Shown piece by piece: positions 22,607 through 30,342 of a stretch of DNA of 51,296 nucleotides. Each line of letters begins with the position of its first letter. Position 1 is the first letter of the stretch. Source of the stretch: Candidatus Woesearchaeota archaeon (GTDB lineage: Archaea; Nanobdellota; Nanobdellia; Woesearchaeales; BM511); contig JAAOYB010000017.1 of the NCBI GenBank assembly GCA_018221135.1, forward strand, positions 1 through 51,296, in the 5' to 3' direction. Both the position numbers and the translations under genes were made by a program. The notes under the pieces were generated by a model. That model saw only the letters and a list, made by a program, of their open reading frames with translations. It searched no databases and was not told the origin of the DNA.

Positions 22607-22912
22607 TTGAACCGGTTGGCGCGAATAATAAACGAATTGTCTTTTGAAGATCTTAGATTAATCAAAAAAGATTTAGAAGAAGGTAACATAGAAAGATTAA
22701 TAAATAAAAAGATTACTCATTTTCGAAAAGGTGATGAGGGTGGGGTTTGCCCGATTTGTCACGCGGTTGTCGACGAAGAGAACGATTTGGTTTTTGAGTT
22801 TGGTCATGGTATCAGGAAAAAGGCTGTGTTTGACGCGATTGACTGCTTAGAGTATTTTTTGTACAAGTTAAAAAGCCAAAAACAAAACAGTAAAAAAGAA
22901 GAATTAGAGTAA
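22607..22912 (+). CDS. Hypothetical protein with one CxxC-His segment
   Basis: The protein is not recognised. It has 101 residues from a TTG at 22607, with GGTGAG six bases upstream; a GTG at 22592 would add five residues. The N-terminal half is helical and charged (ELSFEDLRLIKKDLEEGNIE). The middle contains CPICHAVVDEENDLVFEFGH, a possible single zinc site using two Cys and two His, and the rest is helical. It is the first of three consecutive small genes with short gaps, so a shared role is likely. Confidence 0.6.
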   Translation: MNRLARIINELSFEDLRLIKKDLEEGNIERLINKKITHFRKGDEGGVCPICHAVVDEENDLVFEFGHGIRKKAVFDAIDCLEYFLYKLKSQKQNSKKEELE

Positions 22913-22923
22913 GAAGAACAAAA

Positions 22924-23217
22924 ATGGTTTTGAGCGAACTCTCCCGGATTTTTGAGAAAAGAAAGATGGAGTTATACCAACTCTTAAATGATCGAAACGA
23001 GGAGTTGAAACCAGAGACTCAACACCAAATGTATGGTGCTATGAACGAAATCGACATCTTCTTAGAAACAATTCAGCATTACAGACATAAAGAAGTCGAC
23101 GACGAAATCAAAAAGCTCAGGTTGGTCGGCCCTATTATTAAGGAAAGAAAAATAACTAAGTTCTTCAACAACATAAATGATAGCTTATCTAATATAAGAT
23201 TCAAAAAACAAAACTAG
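22924..23217 (+). CDS. Hypothetical helical protein
   Basis: This 97-residue protein, not recognised, appears entirely alpha-helical and rich in charged residues (LSELSRIFEKRKMELYQLLN and IKKLRLVGPIIKERKITKFF). No membrane helix or metal motif is present. It lies 11 bases after the CxxC-His gene and 14 before the next small gene. An ATG with AAGAACAAAA upstream gives no clear Shine-Dalgarno sequence. Confidence 0.55.
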   Translation: MVLSELSRIFEKRKMELYQLLNDRNEELKPETQHQMYGAMNEIDIFLETIQHYRHKEVDDEIKKLRLVGPIIKERKITKFFNNINDSLSNIRFKKQN

Positions 23218-23231
23218 AGGTATAAAATAAA

Positions 23232-23471
23232 ATGGCTGGGATTAGACGAATAGAAAAAGAAATGGAAAATACTGCTATAAAAGCTAATCATTTACTCACT
23301 GTAGCAATGCATAAAGTTCCTAAGTTCATATCTGATAGAGACGTCTTAAACAACTTAGAAGGTGCTTCAAAGGAATTAGATAAATTATTAAAATTGATTT
23401 TAACTGAAGAACGTTACTCAAAACATATTCAAGGCTTAGCTGAACACATTAAAAGATTTACAGAAAAATAA
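23232..23471 (+). CDS. Hypothetical helical protein
   Basis: This 79-residue protein is not recognised. It is all-helical with a heptad-like pattern in the second half (LEGASKELDKLLKLILTEER). It follows an AGAGGTATAAAATAAA leader carrying GAGGT, so it is probably translated in its own right. It may be a partner of the two preceding small proteins. Confidence 0.55.
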   Translation: MAGIRRIEKEMENTAIKANHLLTVAMHKVPKFISDRDVLNNLEGASKELDKLLKLILTEERYSKHIQGLAEHIKRFTEK

Positions 23472-23501
23472 ATGTTTTTCCCTTCTTCTTTTTTTAGTTA
23501 A

Positions 23502-23511
23502 TTATTTAAAG
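23502..23511 (+). promoter_or_regulatory. TATA box for the P-type ATPase
   Basis: The sequence ttatttaaag sits about 52 bases before the ATG, predicting a leader of about 30 bases. Confidence 0.5.
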
Positions 23512-23562
23512 CTTAGAACTCATTTTTTTGTATTATTATAAGAAGTGGGTGGCTAAGCAGTT

Positions 23563-26304
23563 ATGGATTATTACAAGTTAGAATCAGATGACGTTCTAAA
23601 AGCGCTAGGTAGTTCAATAGAAGGCCTAAGCGAAGAAGAAGCAAAGAAATTACTAATAGAACACGGTCTTAACGAGATAAGAAAAACAAAAGATTACTCG
23701 GTAATGAAAAGTATTCTTTCTCAATTCACAGACTTAATGGTAATAATTTTAATAATTGCTTCCTTGATTAGTTTCTTCTTAGGAGAATCAGCAGACGCGC
23801 TTGTAATACTAGGGATAGTGCTCTTAAACGCGCTCATCGGCTTCTTTCAAGAGTTCAAAGCAGAGAAAAGCATCGAAGCACTCCAAAAACTAGTAAGCCA
23901 AACCGCTATCGTGATTCGCGACGGAGCACAAAAAGAGATTCCAAGCACGCAAATAGTGCCCGGAGACGTAATAGTATTAGAAGAAGGAAGCAAAGTCCCA
24001 GCAGATGCCAGGCTACTAGAAGAATACATCTTAAAAACTGATGAGTCAAGCCTCACTGGCGAGAGCATACCACAAAAAAAAGTAGTGGAATCAATAAGTT
24101 GCGACAAAGTAGTATGCGACCAAAAAAACATGGTTTTCTTAGGGACAAGCGTAGCGCACGGCCGAGGCATCGCAGTCGTTGTAAGCACTGGTCACGAAAC
24201 TGAGTTTGGCAAGATAGCGAATCTAACAACACAAACAAAAACAGAGACGAGCCCCTTACAAAAAGAACTACTCCAAGTTGGAAAATTCATAGCTAAAGCA
24301 ACATTCGTATTAGTATTCTTAGTGTTCATCGCAGGCTTGCTAAGTGGAGGAACACTCCTAGACATGTTCTTATTTAGTATTAGCATGGCAGTAGCCGCGG
24401 TACCAGAAGGACTCCCAGCCACTGTTACGATAGCCTTAGCATTGGGTGTTAGTAGAATGGCTAAGAAAAACGCTATTATACGTCGCTTATCTAGTGTTGA
24501 GACTCTTGGTTGTACTAATATTATCTGCACAGACAAAACTGGGACATTAACAAAGAATGAGATGACAGTGACACAGATATACGCTAATAACATCACTATT
24601 GACATCTCAGGCGTTGGGTACGATCCTAAAGGAAGCCTAAGCGTTGATGGCAGAAGATTAAAACATGAAGACTTAGATGAGTACGAGATGCTTTTTAACA
24701 TCGCTGCGCTAGTAAATAATAGTGAGTTAATCAAACCGTCTAAAAAAAAGAGTGCGTGGGACATACTAGGCGACCCCACTGAGGGAGCGTTATTAGTTGC
24801 TGCTAAGAAAATTGGGATTGATCATAAAGCCTTACTAAAAGAGTATCCAAAAATCGATGAGATTCCTTTTGATAGTGATAGAAAACGCATGATAACTGTG
24901 CACGAACACGAAAAGCACAACCACGCGTATATGAAGGGTGCTTTCTCAGAAGTCATAAAGCTCTGCGACAGAATCTCAATTAATGGTGTTGTTCATAAAT
25001 TAACAACTCAAAAAATTGAGGAATTAGAGAAAAAAAACGAGGAGATGGCTGAGAAAGGCCTTAGAGTCCTTGCTTTTAGCATAAAAAAAGTAGAGAAGAA
25101 ATACGACGTTGAAAGCATTGAGAAAAACATGACTTTCGTCGGATTAATAGGAATGATAGATCCTCCTAGACACGGAGTTAAAGAAGCCGTGGCCATGGCG
25201 AAGAAAGCAGGGATAAGAGTAATCGTGATAACAGGGGATTTTGGAGTCACAGCCAAAGCAGTCGCTAAACAAGTCGGGATAATAAGCGAAGATGCTAGGA
25301 TAATAACCGGGGACGAACTAAGTAGTATGAGCGATGAGAAACTCAAAAAAGTGTTGGACACAGAAGTCTTGTTTGCTAGGGTGAGCCCATCACACAAGCT
25401 TAGAATCGTTAAGATTCTTGAATCAAAAGACTTAGTAGTTGCCGTGACAGGGGATGGGGTTAACGACGCACCAGCGCTTAAAAAAGCGAGTATTGGCATC
25501 AGCATGGGTCTTAGCGGCACCGATGTCAGTAAAGAAGCGTCTAACATGGTATTAGCAGATGATAGTTTTGTAAGCATCATAAGCGCTATAAAAGAAGGCA
25601 GAACGATTTATGATAACCTAAAAAAGTTCATAACTTATATTCTCTCAAGTAATATTGGTGAGTTAGTAACTGTGCTCTTAGCTTTAATAATAGGGTTTCC
25701 CTTGCCTTTATTAGCGTTGCAGATATTGTTGATTGATTTAGGAACTGATGTGCTGCCTAGTCTAGCTTTGGGTGTTGAGCCATCAGAACAAGGCGTGATG
25801 AATAGGAAGCCTAGGGATAGAAAGCAAAAAATCATGAACAAAGACCTTCTTAGTCGCCTCTTAATGATTGGTGGAGTGCTTGGTGTTGGAAGCTTATTCT
25901 TATTTTACAACACCATTACTAGTTTTGGTCTTAGCCCATTTGACAAATCTATAGTTGGAAGCGCGGCGTACGTTAAGGCTACTACAATGGTTTTTGTAAG
26001 TCTTATATTGTTTCAGATGGTTAACGTCTTTAATTGTAGAAGCGAGAAGAAAAGCGCGTATAGCGTCCCGTTTTTTAGCAATCCCTTCCTATTATTTAGT
26101 GTTTTTAGCTCTGTAGTTATTAGCGTGTTATACGTTTACCTCCCATTTTTTAATACGTTCTTGCACACCTCGCCTATTGGCTTTGTTGATTGGGCGTACA
26201 TATTAGTGATTGCTTTTAGTATTAACTTAGCTGATGAAGCAAGAAAATTTTTTATAAGAAGAAAAGAAGGTTTAGTAGTTGAAAATGTTAGAGTTACTCA
26301 GTGA
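23563..26304 (+). CDS. Cation-transporting P-type ATPase (P2A, Ca2+-type)
   Basis: This membrane ion pump has 913 residues. The actuator TGES lies in DESSLTGES (about residue 165). The phosphorylated Asp is in CTDKTGTLTKNEM (about residue 325). The nucleotide-binding domain has YMKGAFSEVI, and the hinge is VTGDGVNDAPALKKASIGIS. The ion site shows PEGLPATVTIALALG in M4, SSNIGELVTVLLALIIGFPL in M5, and DLGTDVLPSLALG in M6. These resemble SERCA-type pumps, though the M6 Asn is replaced by Asp. Calcium is the likely substrate; Mn2+ or others cannot be excluded. It overlaps the next membrane-protein gene by 20 bases. Confidence 0.93.
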   Translation: MDYYKLESDDVLKALGSSIEGLSEEEAKKLLIEHGLNEIRKTKDYSVMKSILSQFTDLMVIILIIASLISFFLGESADALVILGIVLLNALIGFFQEFKAEKSIEALQKLVSQTAIVIRDGAQKEIPSTQIVPGDVIVLEEGSKVPADARLLEEYILKTDESSLTGESIPQKKVVESISCDKVVCDQKNMVFLGTSVAHGRGIAVVVSTGHETEFGKIANLTTQTKTETSPLQKELLQVGKFIAKATFVLVFLVFIAGLLSGGTLLDMFLFSISMAVAAVPEGLPATVTIALALGVSRMAKKNAIIRRLSSVETLGCTNIICTDKTGTLTKNEMTVTQIYANNITIDISGVGYDPKGSLSVDGRRLKHEDLDEYEMLFNIAALVNNSELIKPSKKKSAWDILGDPTEGALLVAAKKIGIDHKALLKEYPKIDEIPFDSDRKRMITVHEHEKHNHAYMKGAFSEVIKLCDRISINGVVHKLTTQKIEELEKKNEEMAEKGLRVLAFSIKKVEKKYDVESIEKNMTFVGLIGMIDPPRHGVKEAVAMAKKAGIRVIVITGDFGVTAKAVAKQVGIISEDARIITGDELSSMSDEKLKKVLDTEVLFARVSPSHKLRIVKILESKDLVVAVTGDGVNDAPALKKASIGISMGLSGTDVSKEASNMVLADDSFVSIISAIKEGRTIYDNLKKFITYILSSNIGELVTVLLALIIGFPLPLLALQILLIDLGTDVLPSLALGVEPSEQGVMNRKPRDRKQKIMNKDLLSRLLMIGGVLGVGSLFLFYNTITSFGLSPFDKSIVGSAAYVKATTMVFVSLILFQMVNVFNCRSEKKSAYSVPFFSNPFLLFSVFSSVVISVLYVYLPFFNTFLHTSPIGFVDWAYILVIAFSINLADEARKFFIRRKEGLVVENVRVTQ

Positions 26305-26971
26305 AGTAGTAAGTGGTTTTCTCACTATCTTTGTTAGTCCTAGTAATGACTGGAGCGTTTTCTGGTTACTCGCACCAATATTTTTGTTCTGGGTAGTCTT
26401 AGAATTCTATTTTGACAAGCACAAAAAAGAGGAGTTGGGTTGGAACACCGCTCTTGGTAATGGGCTTAGCTTGTTCTGGGTCGCGATTAGCTGCGTCAAG
26501 TACATCTTTACTTTAGAATTTACTATGCAGACGTTTTGGAGGACGTTTTGGATATTCACTATTTTTAGTTACGCGTTATTTATTATTAGTATGAGTTTCT
26601 CTCATCAAATAAAAGACAAGCAATTATACTTATTAGCGAGCCCCACACCGATTTATTACCTAAGCGCGGTGTTAGTCTTGTTGTCGTATGGTGTTTTGGA
26701 ATTCACATGGATTATTCTTTTTGACCTAGCCTTCCTTTATGGAGCAATCATTGGGTTAGAGGTTTTGATTAAGAAAATAATCCCTGAGCCGGGAGCTAAA
26801 CGAGTCGTTCAAGTAATAAAAAAAGACGCGACTCCTAGTCCTAACGCTTACGAAATAAAAAATGGGCGACCTATGCCTATCAACGTAGACCAGCAAGAAA
26901 ACGTGGCTCTTGATGATTCATTAGATGAAAAAAATGAAGAGTCTGATTTTGAGTTCGAAAACTTCAAATAA
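26285..26971 (+). CDS. Multi-spanning membrane protein, unknown
   Basis: This 228-residue protein, not recognised, starts at the ATG at 26285 inside the ATPase gene; a TTG two codons earlier is possible. There are about five hydrophobic helices: near 24-42 (WLLAPIFLFWVVLEFYF), 57-73, 84-103, 120-138 and 141-160. A soluble C-terminal tail ends in acidic DDSLDEKNEESDFEFENF. The overlap implies coupling with the P-type ATPase, so it might be an accessory subunit. That is an inference without family support. Confidence 0.7.
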   Translation: MLELLSEVVSGFLTIFVSPSNDWSVFWLLAPIFLFWVVLEFYFDKHKKEELGWNTALGNGLSLFWVAISCVKYIFTLEFTMQTFWRTFWIFTIFSYALFIISMSFSHQIKDKQLYLLASPTPIYYLSAVLVLLSYGVLEFTWIILFDLAFLYGAIIGLEVLIKKIIPEPGAKRVVQVIKKDATPSPNAYEIKNGRPMPINVDQQENVALDDSLDEKNEESDFEFENFK

Positions 26972-27004
26972 AAAAAAAAGAAAATAAGAAAAAAAGAAAA
27001 GAGT

Positions 27005-27760
27005 TTATTCTGTTTCTTCTTCTTTAGGAGTTTCTTCTCCTTCTGCTTCTTCAGGTTTTTTCTCTTCTTCTTTTGGCAAGGATTCTTCAATGATTTGGCC
27101 TGGGAGCTCTGCTTCCTGCATTGCTTCTTTTATATCTTTGATATCTTTTCCTTGCATTGCTGAGACGATTTCTTTTGCTTTTGCTTCGTACTCACTTCTT
27201 TTCGCTTCTAACTCCTCAGCTAACCTTTTTTGTTCTTCTTCGATTTCTTTTAGTTCTTCTGCTGTGAGTTCTGTCTTACCACTAGCGAATTTTTTGTCGT
27301 AGACGCCTTTGTTTACGTCTTCTAAGAATTCTTGTGCGATTTTACCTTCGATGTAGACCCCCATTGATTGGCATGTCCCGATGATTTCTTTACTCTTCTC
27401 CTTTAGGGTTTTGCCTAAGAGTCCGTCTTCTTTTGTCTTTGCAACTTTCATTACTTGCTCGATTTTGAGATCTGCTACTTTGTCAGTTGCTGGGTTACTA
27501 GCAGCTTTTTTAATCCCTGCCGCTTGTTTTATTAATGCGCTAGCAGGAGGGGTACCTACACTAATACTTACTTGTTTTGTGTCTGTGTCTACTGTTACCT
27601 TGACTGGTACTTGCATTCCAGAAAGAGCGCTTGTTTTCTCATTGATATCGCTTACGACTTGTGCGATGTTAATTTTTAGTGGTCCCAAAGCGGGTCCTAG
27701 TGGCGGTGCTGCTGTTGCTTTGCCGCCTTCGATTACTACGTCAATTGATTCTTTAGCCAT
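27005..27760 (-). CDS. rpl11: 50S ribosomal protein uL11 with long acidic coiled-coil tail
   Basis: This is the base protein of the L11 stalk, binding the GTPase-associated region. It has 251 residues from the ATG at 27760; an upstream start would add nine unrelated residues. The N-terminal domain reads IEGGKATAAPPLGPALGPLK, with the conserved prolines. The C-terminal RNA-binding domain includes GIKKAASNPATDKVADLKIE and KEIIGTCQSMGVYIEG. After about residue 160 come 90 residues of Lys/Glu-rich helix (LKEIEEEQKRLAEELEAKRS), absent from standard archaeal uL11. It stands alone, away from uL1 and uL10. Confidence 0.93.
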   Translation of the reverse strand: MAKESIDVVIEGGKATAAPPLGPALGPLKINIAQVVSDINEKTSALSGMQVPVKVTVDTDTKQVSISVGTPPASALIKQAAGIKKAASNPATDKVADLKIEQVMKVAKTKEDGLLGKTLKEKSKEIIGTCQSMGVYIEGKIAQEFLEDVNKGVYDKKFASGKTELTAEELKEIEEEQKRLAEELEAKRSEYEAKAKEIVSAMQGKDIKDIKEAMQEAELPGQIIEESLPKEEEKKPEEAEGEETPKEEETE

Positions 27761-27811
27761 TTTATATTTCTCCCACGACAACCACAAACTCTATTTGGTT
27801 TCTTGGTGCGT

Positions 27812-27834
27812 GTTGGATGCCTATTCACACAACA
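27812..27834 (-). promoter_or_regulatory. Small hairpin in the uL11 leader
   Basis: On the minus strand TGTTG can pair with CAACA around a 13-base loop in the roughly 95-base leader. It could be a regulatory stem, but only five pairs are seen, so this is weak. Confidence 0.25.
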
Positions 27835-27878
27835 AATATGTTTTCAGCTACCGGTTATATGCGTAGAAACAATGATTT

Positions 27879-27889
27879 CTTTATAAAAG
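27879..27889 (-). promoter_or_regulatory. TATA box for uL11
   Basis: On the minus strand the sequence reads cttttataaag. It predicts transcription near 27856 and a leader of about 95 bases, long for this genome. Confidence 0.6.
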
Positions 27890-27942
27890 TGACGGTTCAG
27901 TACCATAATCTTTAAAAATTAGTCATTTTTCCTATGATTGTT

Positions 27943-28443
27943 ATGAGCGAGATAATATTACTTAGAGACGTTGATATGAATACTATACCTTACCATCAAA
28001 AAACAGGTCTTGTTGATGGAGAAGTGCTTCCTATTAGAGAAATAGTTGGGTACACAGACTTAGCCAGAGGCATTGTTAGAAGCATCGTTGACATCCCTTC
28101 TGTAATAGCAAATAATAGGATAAATTTTTTTAGAGTTGAGATAACGCCCGATCTTAATATGCGTTTTGCAGAAGAAATAAATGGTGCTTTGCCAGTGAGT
28201 GTTTACGCTTCTGCAACTCAGATGGCGGGTGTTTATGGCATGGGTGAAAAAAAAGTTAGAGATATTATTAGTGAATGCGACGAAGGCTTATTCTTAGAAA
28301 CATTCGATACTGGCAACGGCGTTTTATACCTAACTAATAGAGATAACAGGAAAAAAATAGTTAAATATTCTCGTGAACCTTTTTTTAGGAAAAAAGTAGA
28401 AGAACCAGATTTTCCAGAAAGCGATTTAGAAAAATCGCTTTAG
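27943..28443 (+). CDS. Hypothetical protein with possible winged-helix segment
   Basis: The family is not recognised. The ATG at 27943, about 24 bases after a TATA box (27911-27919), gives a leaderless 166-residue protein; an ATG three codons earlier is possible. A possible winged helix lies in the middle, with SATQMAGVYGMGEKKVRDII as helix pair and GVLYLTNRDNRKKIVK as wing strand. The C-terminus is acidic (EEPDFPESDLEKSL). It is divergent from uL11, from which it is separated by only about 180 bases. A DNA- or RNA-binding role is a guess. Confidence 0.6.
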   Translation: MSEIILLRDVDMNTIPYHQKTGLVDGEVLPIREIVGYTDLARGIVRSIVDIPSVIANNRINFFRVEITPDLNMRFAEEINGALPVSVYASATQMAGVYGMGEKKVRDIISECDEGLFLETFDTGNGVLYLTNRDNRKKIVKYSREPFFRKKVEEPDFPESDLEKSL

Positions 28444-28505
28444 AACTATTTCTTATTATTGTATAAAAAAGAATAAAAAAAAGAAATTAATCTTTTCCTG
28501 TTTTT

Positions 28506-30290
28506 TTAGCATTGTCCTGTGCTTGGCGCAGCTGCGGTGCTTGGTGTTGTGACTTGTATGTTGTCACACGGAGCAGGGGGTTCTTCGAAAGCGGCGCATA
28601 GACTTGCCATGTACCCTTCAGCGGTTCTTGAACCACTGTATTCTTCTCCGTCAATGAAGACTGTTGGGCTGCCTCTTACTCCAAGTTGGACGTTTAGGTC
28701 GTAATCAGCTTTTGAGTACTCAACGCCTTTAGCGTCTTCGCAAGCACTAATTTTTGCTGTGTCGTAACCTAATCCTTGCGCTACTGCTTCCCAGCAAGTA
28801 TCCGCGTTTTGTGATGTGCAAGCTGTGTTCATTTCTAAAGCGAACGTAAACCATGCATCTATTCCGTACTCGTCTTTTACGCAAAGTTCTCTAACGTTTT
28901 GGTGAATCTCTGGTCCTCCGTGAAGACTGCAAAGCTGAACTCCGTCGTCCTCGTAACACCCGTTTCCTTGGTTGTAAATCACGTATTTCGGGTTGAAATC
29001 CGCGTAGTCTTTTAACTCGTCAAAAACTAGTTTGATAGCTTCTTCTGCTTGGTTACCGTAAGGGCAGTAACTCATAACGTAAAAATCGATTTGGGGTCTG
29101 TTATCTCCTTTGACAACTCCGATGCTCTCATGTAGCTCTGCTCTTTTCTCTTCGGAAATGTAGTACTTGGCACCGGTTACTTCATCTTTTAATTTGTAAC
29201 TACTTCCTATTTTTTCGAATACTGCTGCTAGTTGAGGATTACTAGTATACGCTTCTTCCTCAGCTACTTGTTCATCAAAGATGTACGTGGGTACTAATTC
29301 TATGTTGAATTCATCAATTAAGTCTTCTCCGGAACTACTACTTACATCAACTGTTGTTGTTTTAAGACCTGGGAACATCCTCTTAAGAGCCCCTAGTAAT
29401 TGGCTTGTGTCGCAGTTATTGCAGTTCTTATCAGTAACAATTGTTAATGCTACTTCTTGAGGAACTGGGATGTCATCGCACTCAGCGGGTCTATTCCCAC
29501 TATAAGCGTTGCATATAGCCACTAAGAAATCTCTCTCGGTTCTTCCGCCTTGGTACAACTCGTCGTTGAGGTAGATCGTTGGGCTCCCCCTAGCATTAAC
29601 TGCTTGGGCTTTCTTAACTGATTCGCTAAGAAGAGTTTTTCCTTCTTCTCCTTCAAAGCAAGCTTTGATCTTGTCAACGTCTAAATCGTTTTGTTCGGCG
29701 CATCTCTCCCAATTACCAGGGATTGCTTTTGCGTTTTTGTTCTGGCAAATTATCATGTCCATATAAGCCTCGGGGTTGTACTTAGCAGCGCATAACTGCA
29801 CGATGTTACCTTGGGTTTCTGGTTCTCCATGAAGACTTCTGAACTGTCCGCCTCCTAGGTCTGTTGAGATGAAATCCACGTTGAAATCGACGTCTCCACC
29901 GATTTTTTGTAATACTGGATAAATCGCGTCTTCTGCTTGGGTTCCGTAAGGGCATTGGCTCATAACGTAGAAATCAAGTTTTACCTTTTCACCAACACCG
30001 CCACTTGGCGTCTTCTTGGTTTCTTCTTTTACTTCTTCTACTTCTCTGTACTCTTCGAGTGTTGTTTGAAAGCCTTCAAGTTCTGTTCGTAGGGCATCGT
30101 TGCTCGTAGTCTCGCTTAGTTTCTCAACGCTTTTTTGCAAACCACTAACACTATTAGTGCCAAAGTTAAAACCATTAGTGTACAAAGAAATTATTAGTAA
30201 TACTCCTAATACCATGGTTGCTATTTTGTAAGTATCAAGCGTTGACTTTTTCTTCTTCAAAAGTATTGAGTGTTTTTTTCTTTTTTTCAT
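28506..30290 (-). CDS. Membrane-anchored protein with three thioredoxin-fold domains (DsbA/GILT-like)
   Basis: The 594-residue protein has a basic N-terminus and one TM helix (about 22-40), then three thioredoxin-like domains facing outward. Domains 1 (about 106-280) and 3 (about 395-570) are similar. Each opens FYVMSxCPYGxQAEEAI, carries a SLHG segment, later Cys residues and a VRGSPTxxxDxExYxGxRT motif, as in GILT- and DsbA-type folds. Domain 2 contains CNNCDTS and VPTYIF. CPYG lacks the second active-site Cys, so the mechanism may use distant cysteines. The protein ends with Cys. It is downstream of a PpiC-type foldase, suggesting roles in folding or disulfide handling of exported proteins. 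A GAGGTGATT Shine-Dalgarno sequence precedes the ATG. Confidence 0.82.
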   Translation of the reverse strand: MKKRKKHSILLKKKKSTLDTYKIATMVLGVLLIISLYTNGFNFGTNSVSGLQKSVEKLSETTSNDALRTELEGFQTTLEEYREVEEVKEETKKTPSGGVGEKVKLDFYVMSQCPYGTQAEDAIYPVLQKIGGDVDFNVDFISTDLGGGQFRSLHGEPETQGNIVQLCAAKYNPEAYMDMIICQNKNAKAIPGNWERCAEQNDLDVDKIKACFEGEEGKTLLSESVKKAQAVNARGSPTIYLNDELYQGGRTERDFLVAICNAYSGNRPAECDDIPVPQEVALTIVTDKNCNNCDTSQLLGALKRMFPGLKTTTVDVSSSSGEDLIDEFNIELVPTYIFDEQVAEEEAYTSNPQLAAVFEKIGSSYKLKDEVTGAKYYISEEKRAELHESIGVVKGDNRPQIDFYVMSYCPYGNQAEEAIKLVFDELKDYADFNPKYVIYNQGNGCYEDDGVQLCSLHGGPEIHQNVRELCVKDEYGIDAWFTFALEMNTACTSQNADTCWEAVAQGLGYDTAKISACEDAKGVEYSKADYDLNVQLGVRGSPTVFIDGEEYSGSRTAEGYMASLCAAFEEPPAPCDNIQVTTPSTAAAPSTGQC

Positions 30291-30342
30291 CGTTAATTAA
30301 TCACCTCAAAAAAAAATTAATAAAAAAAAACAAATGTTTTTT

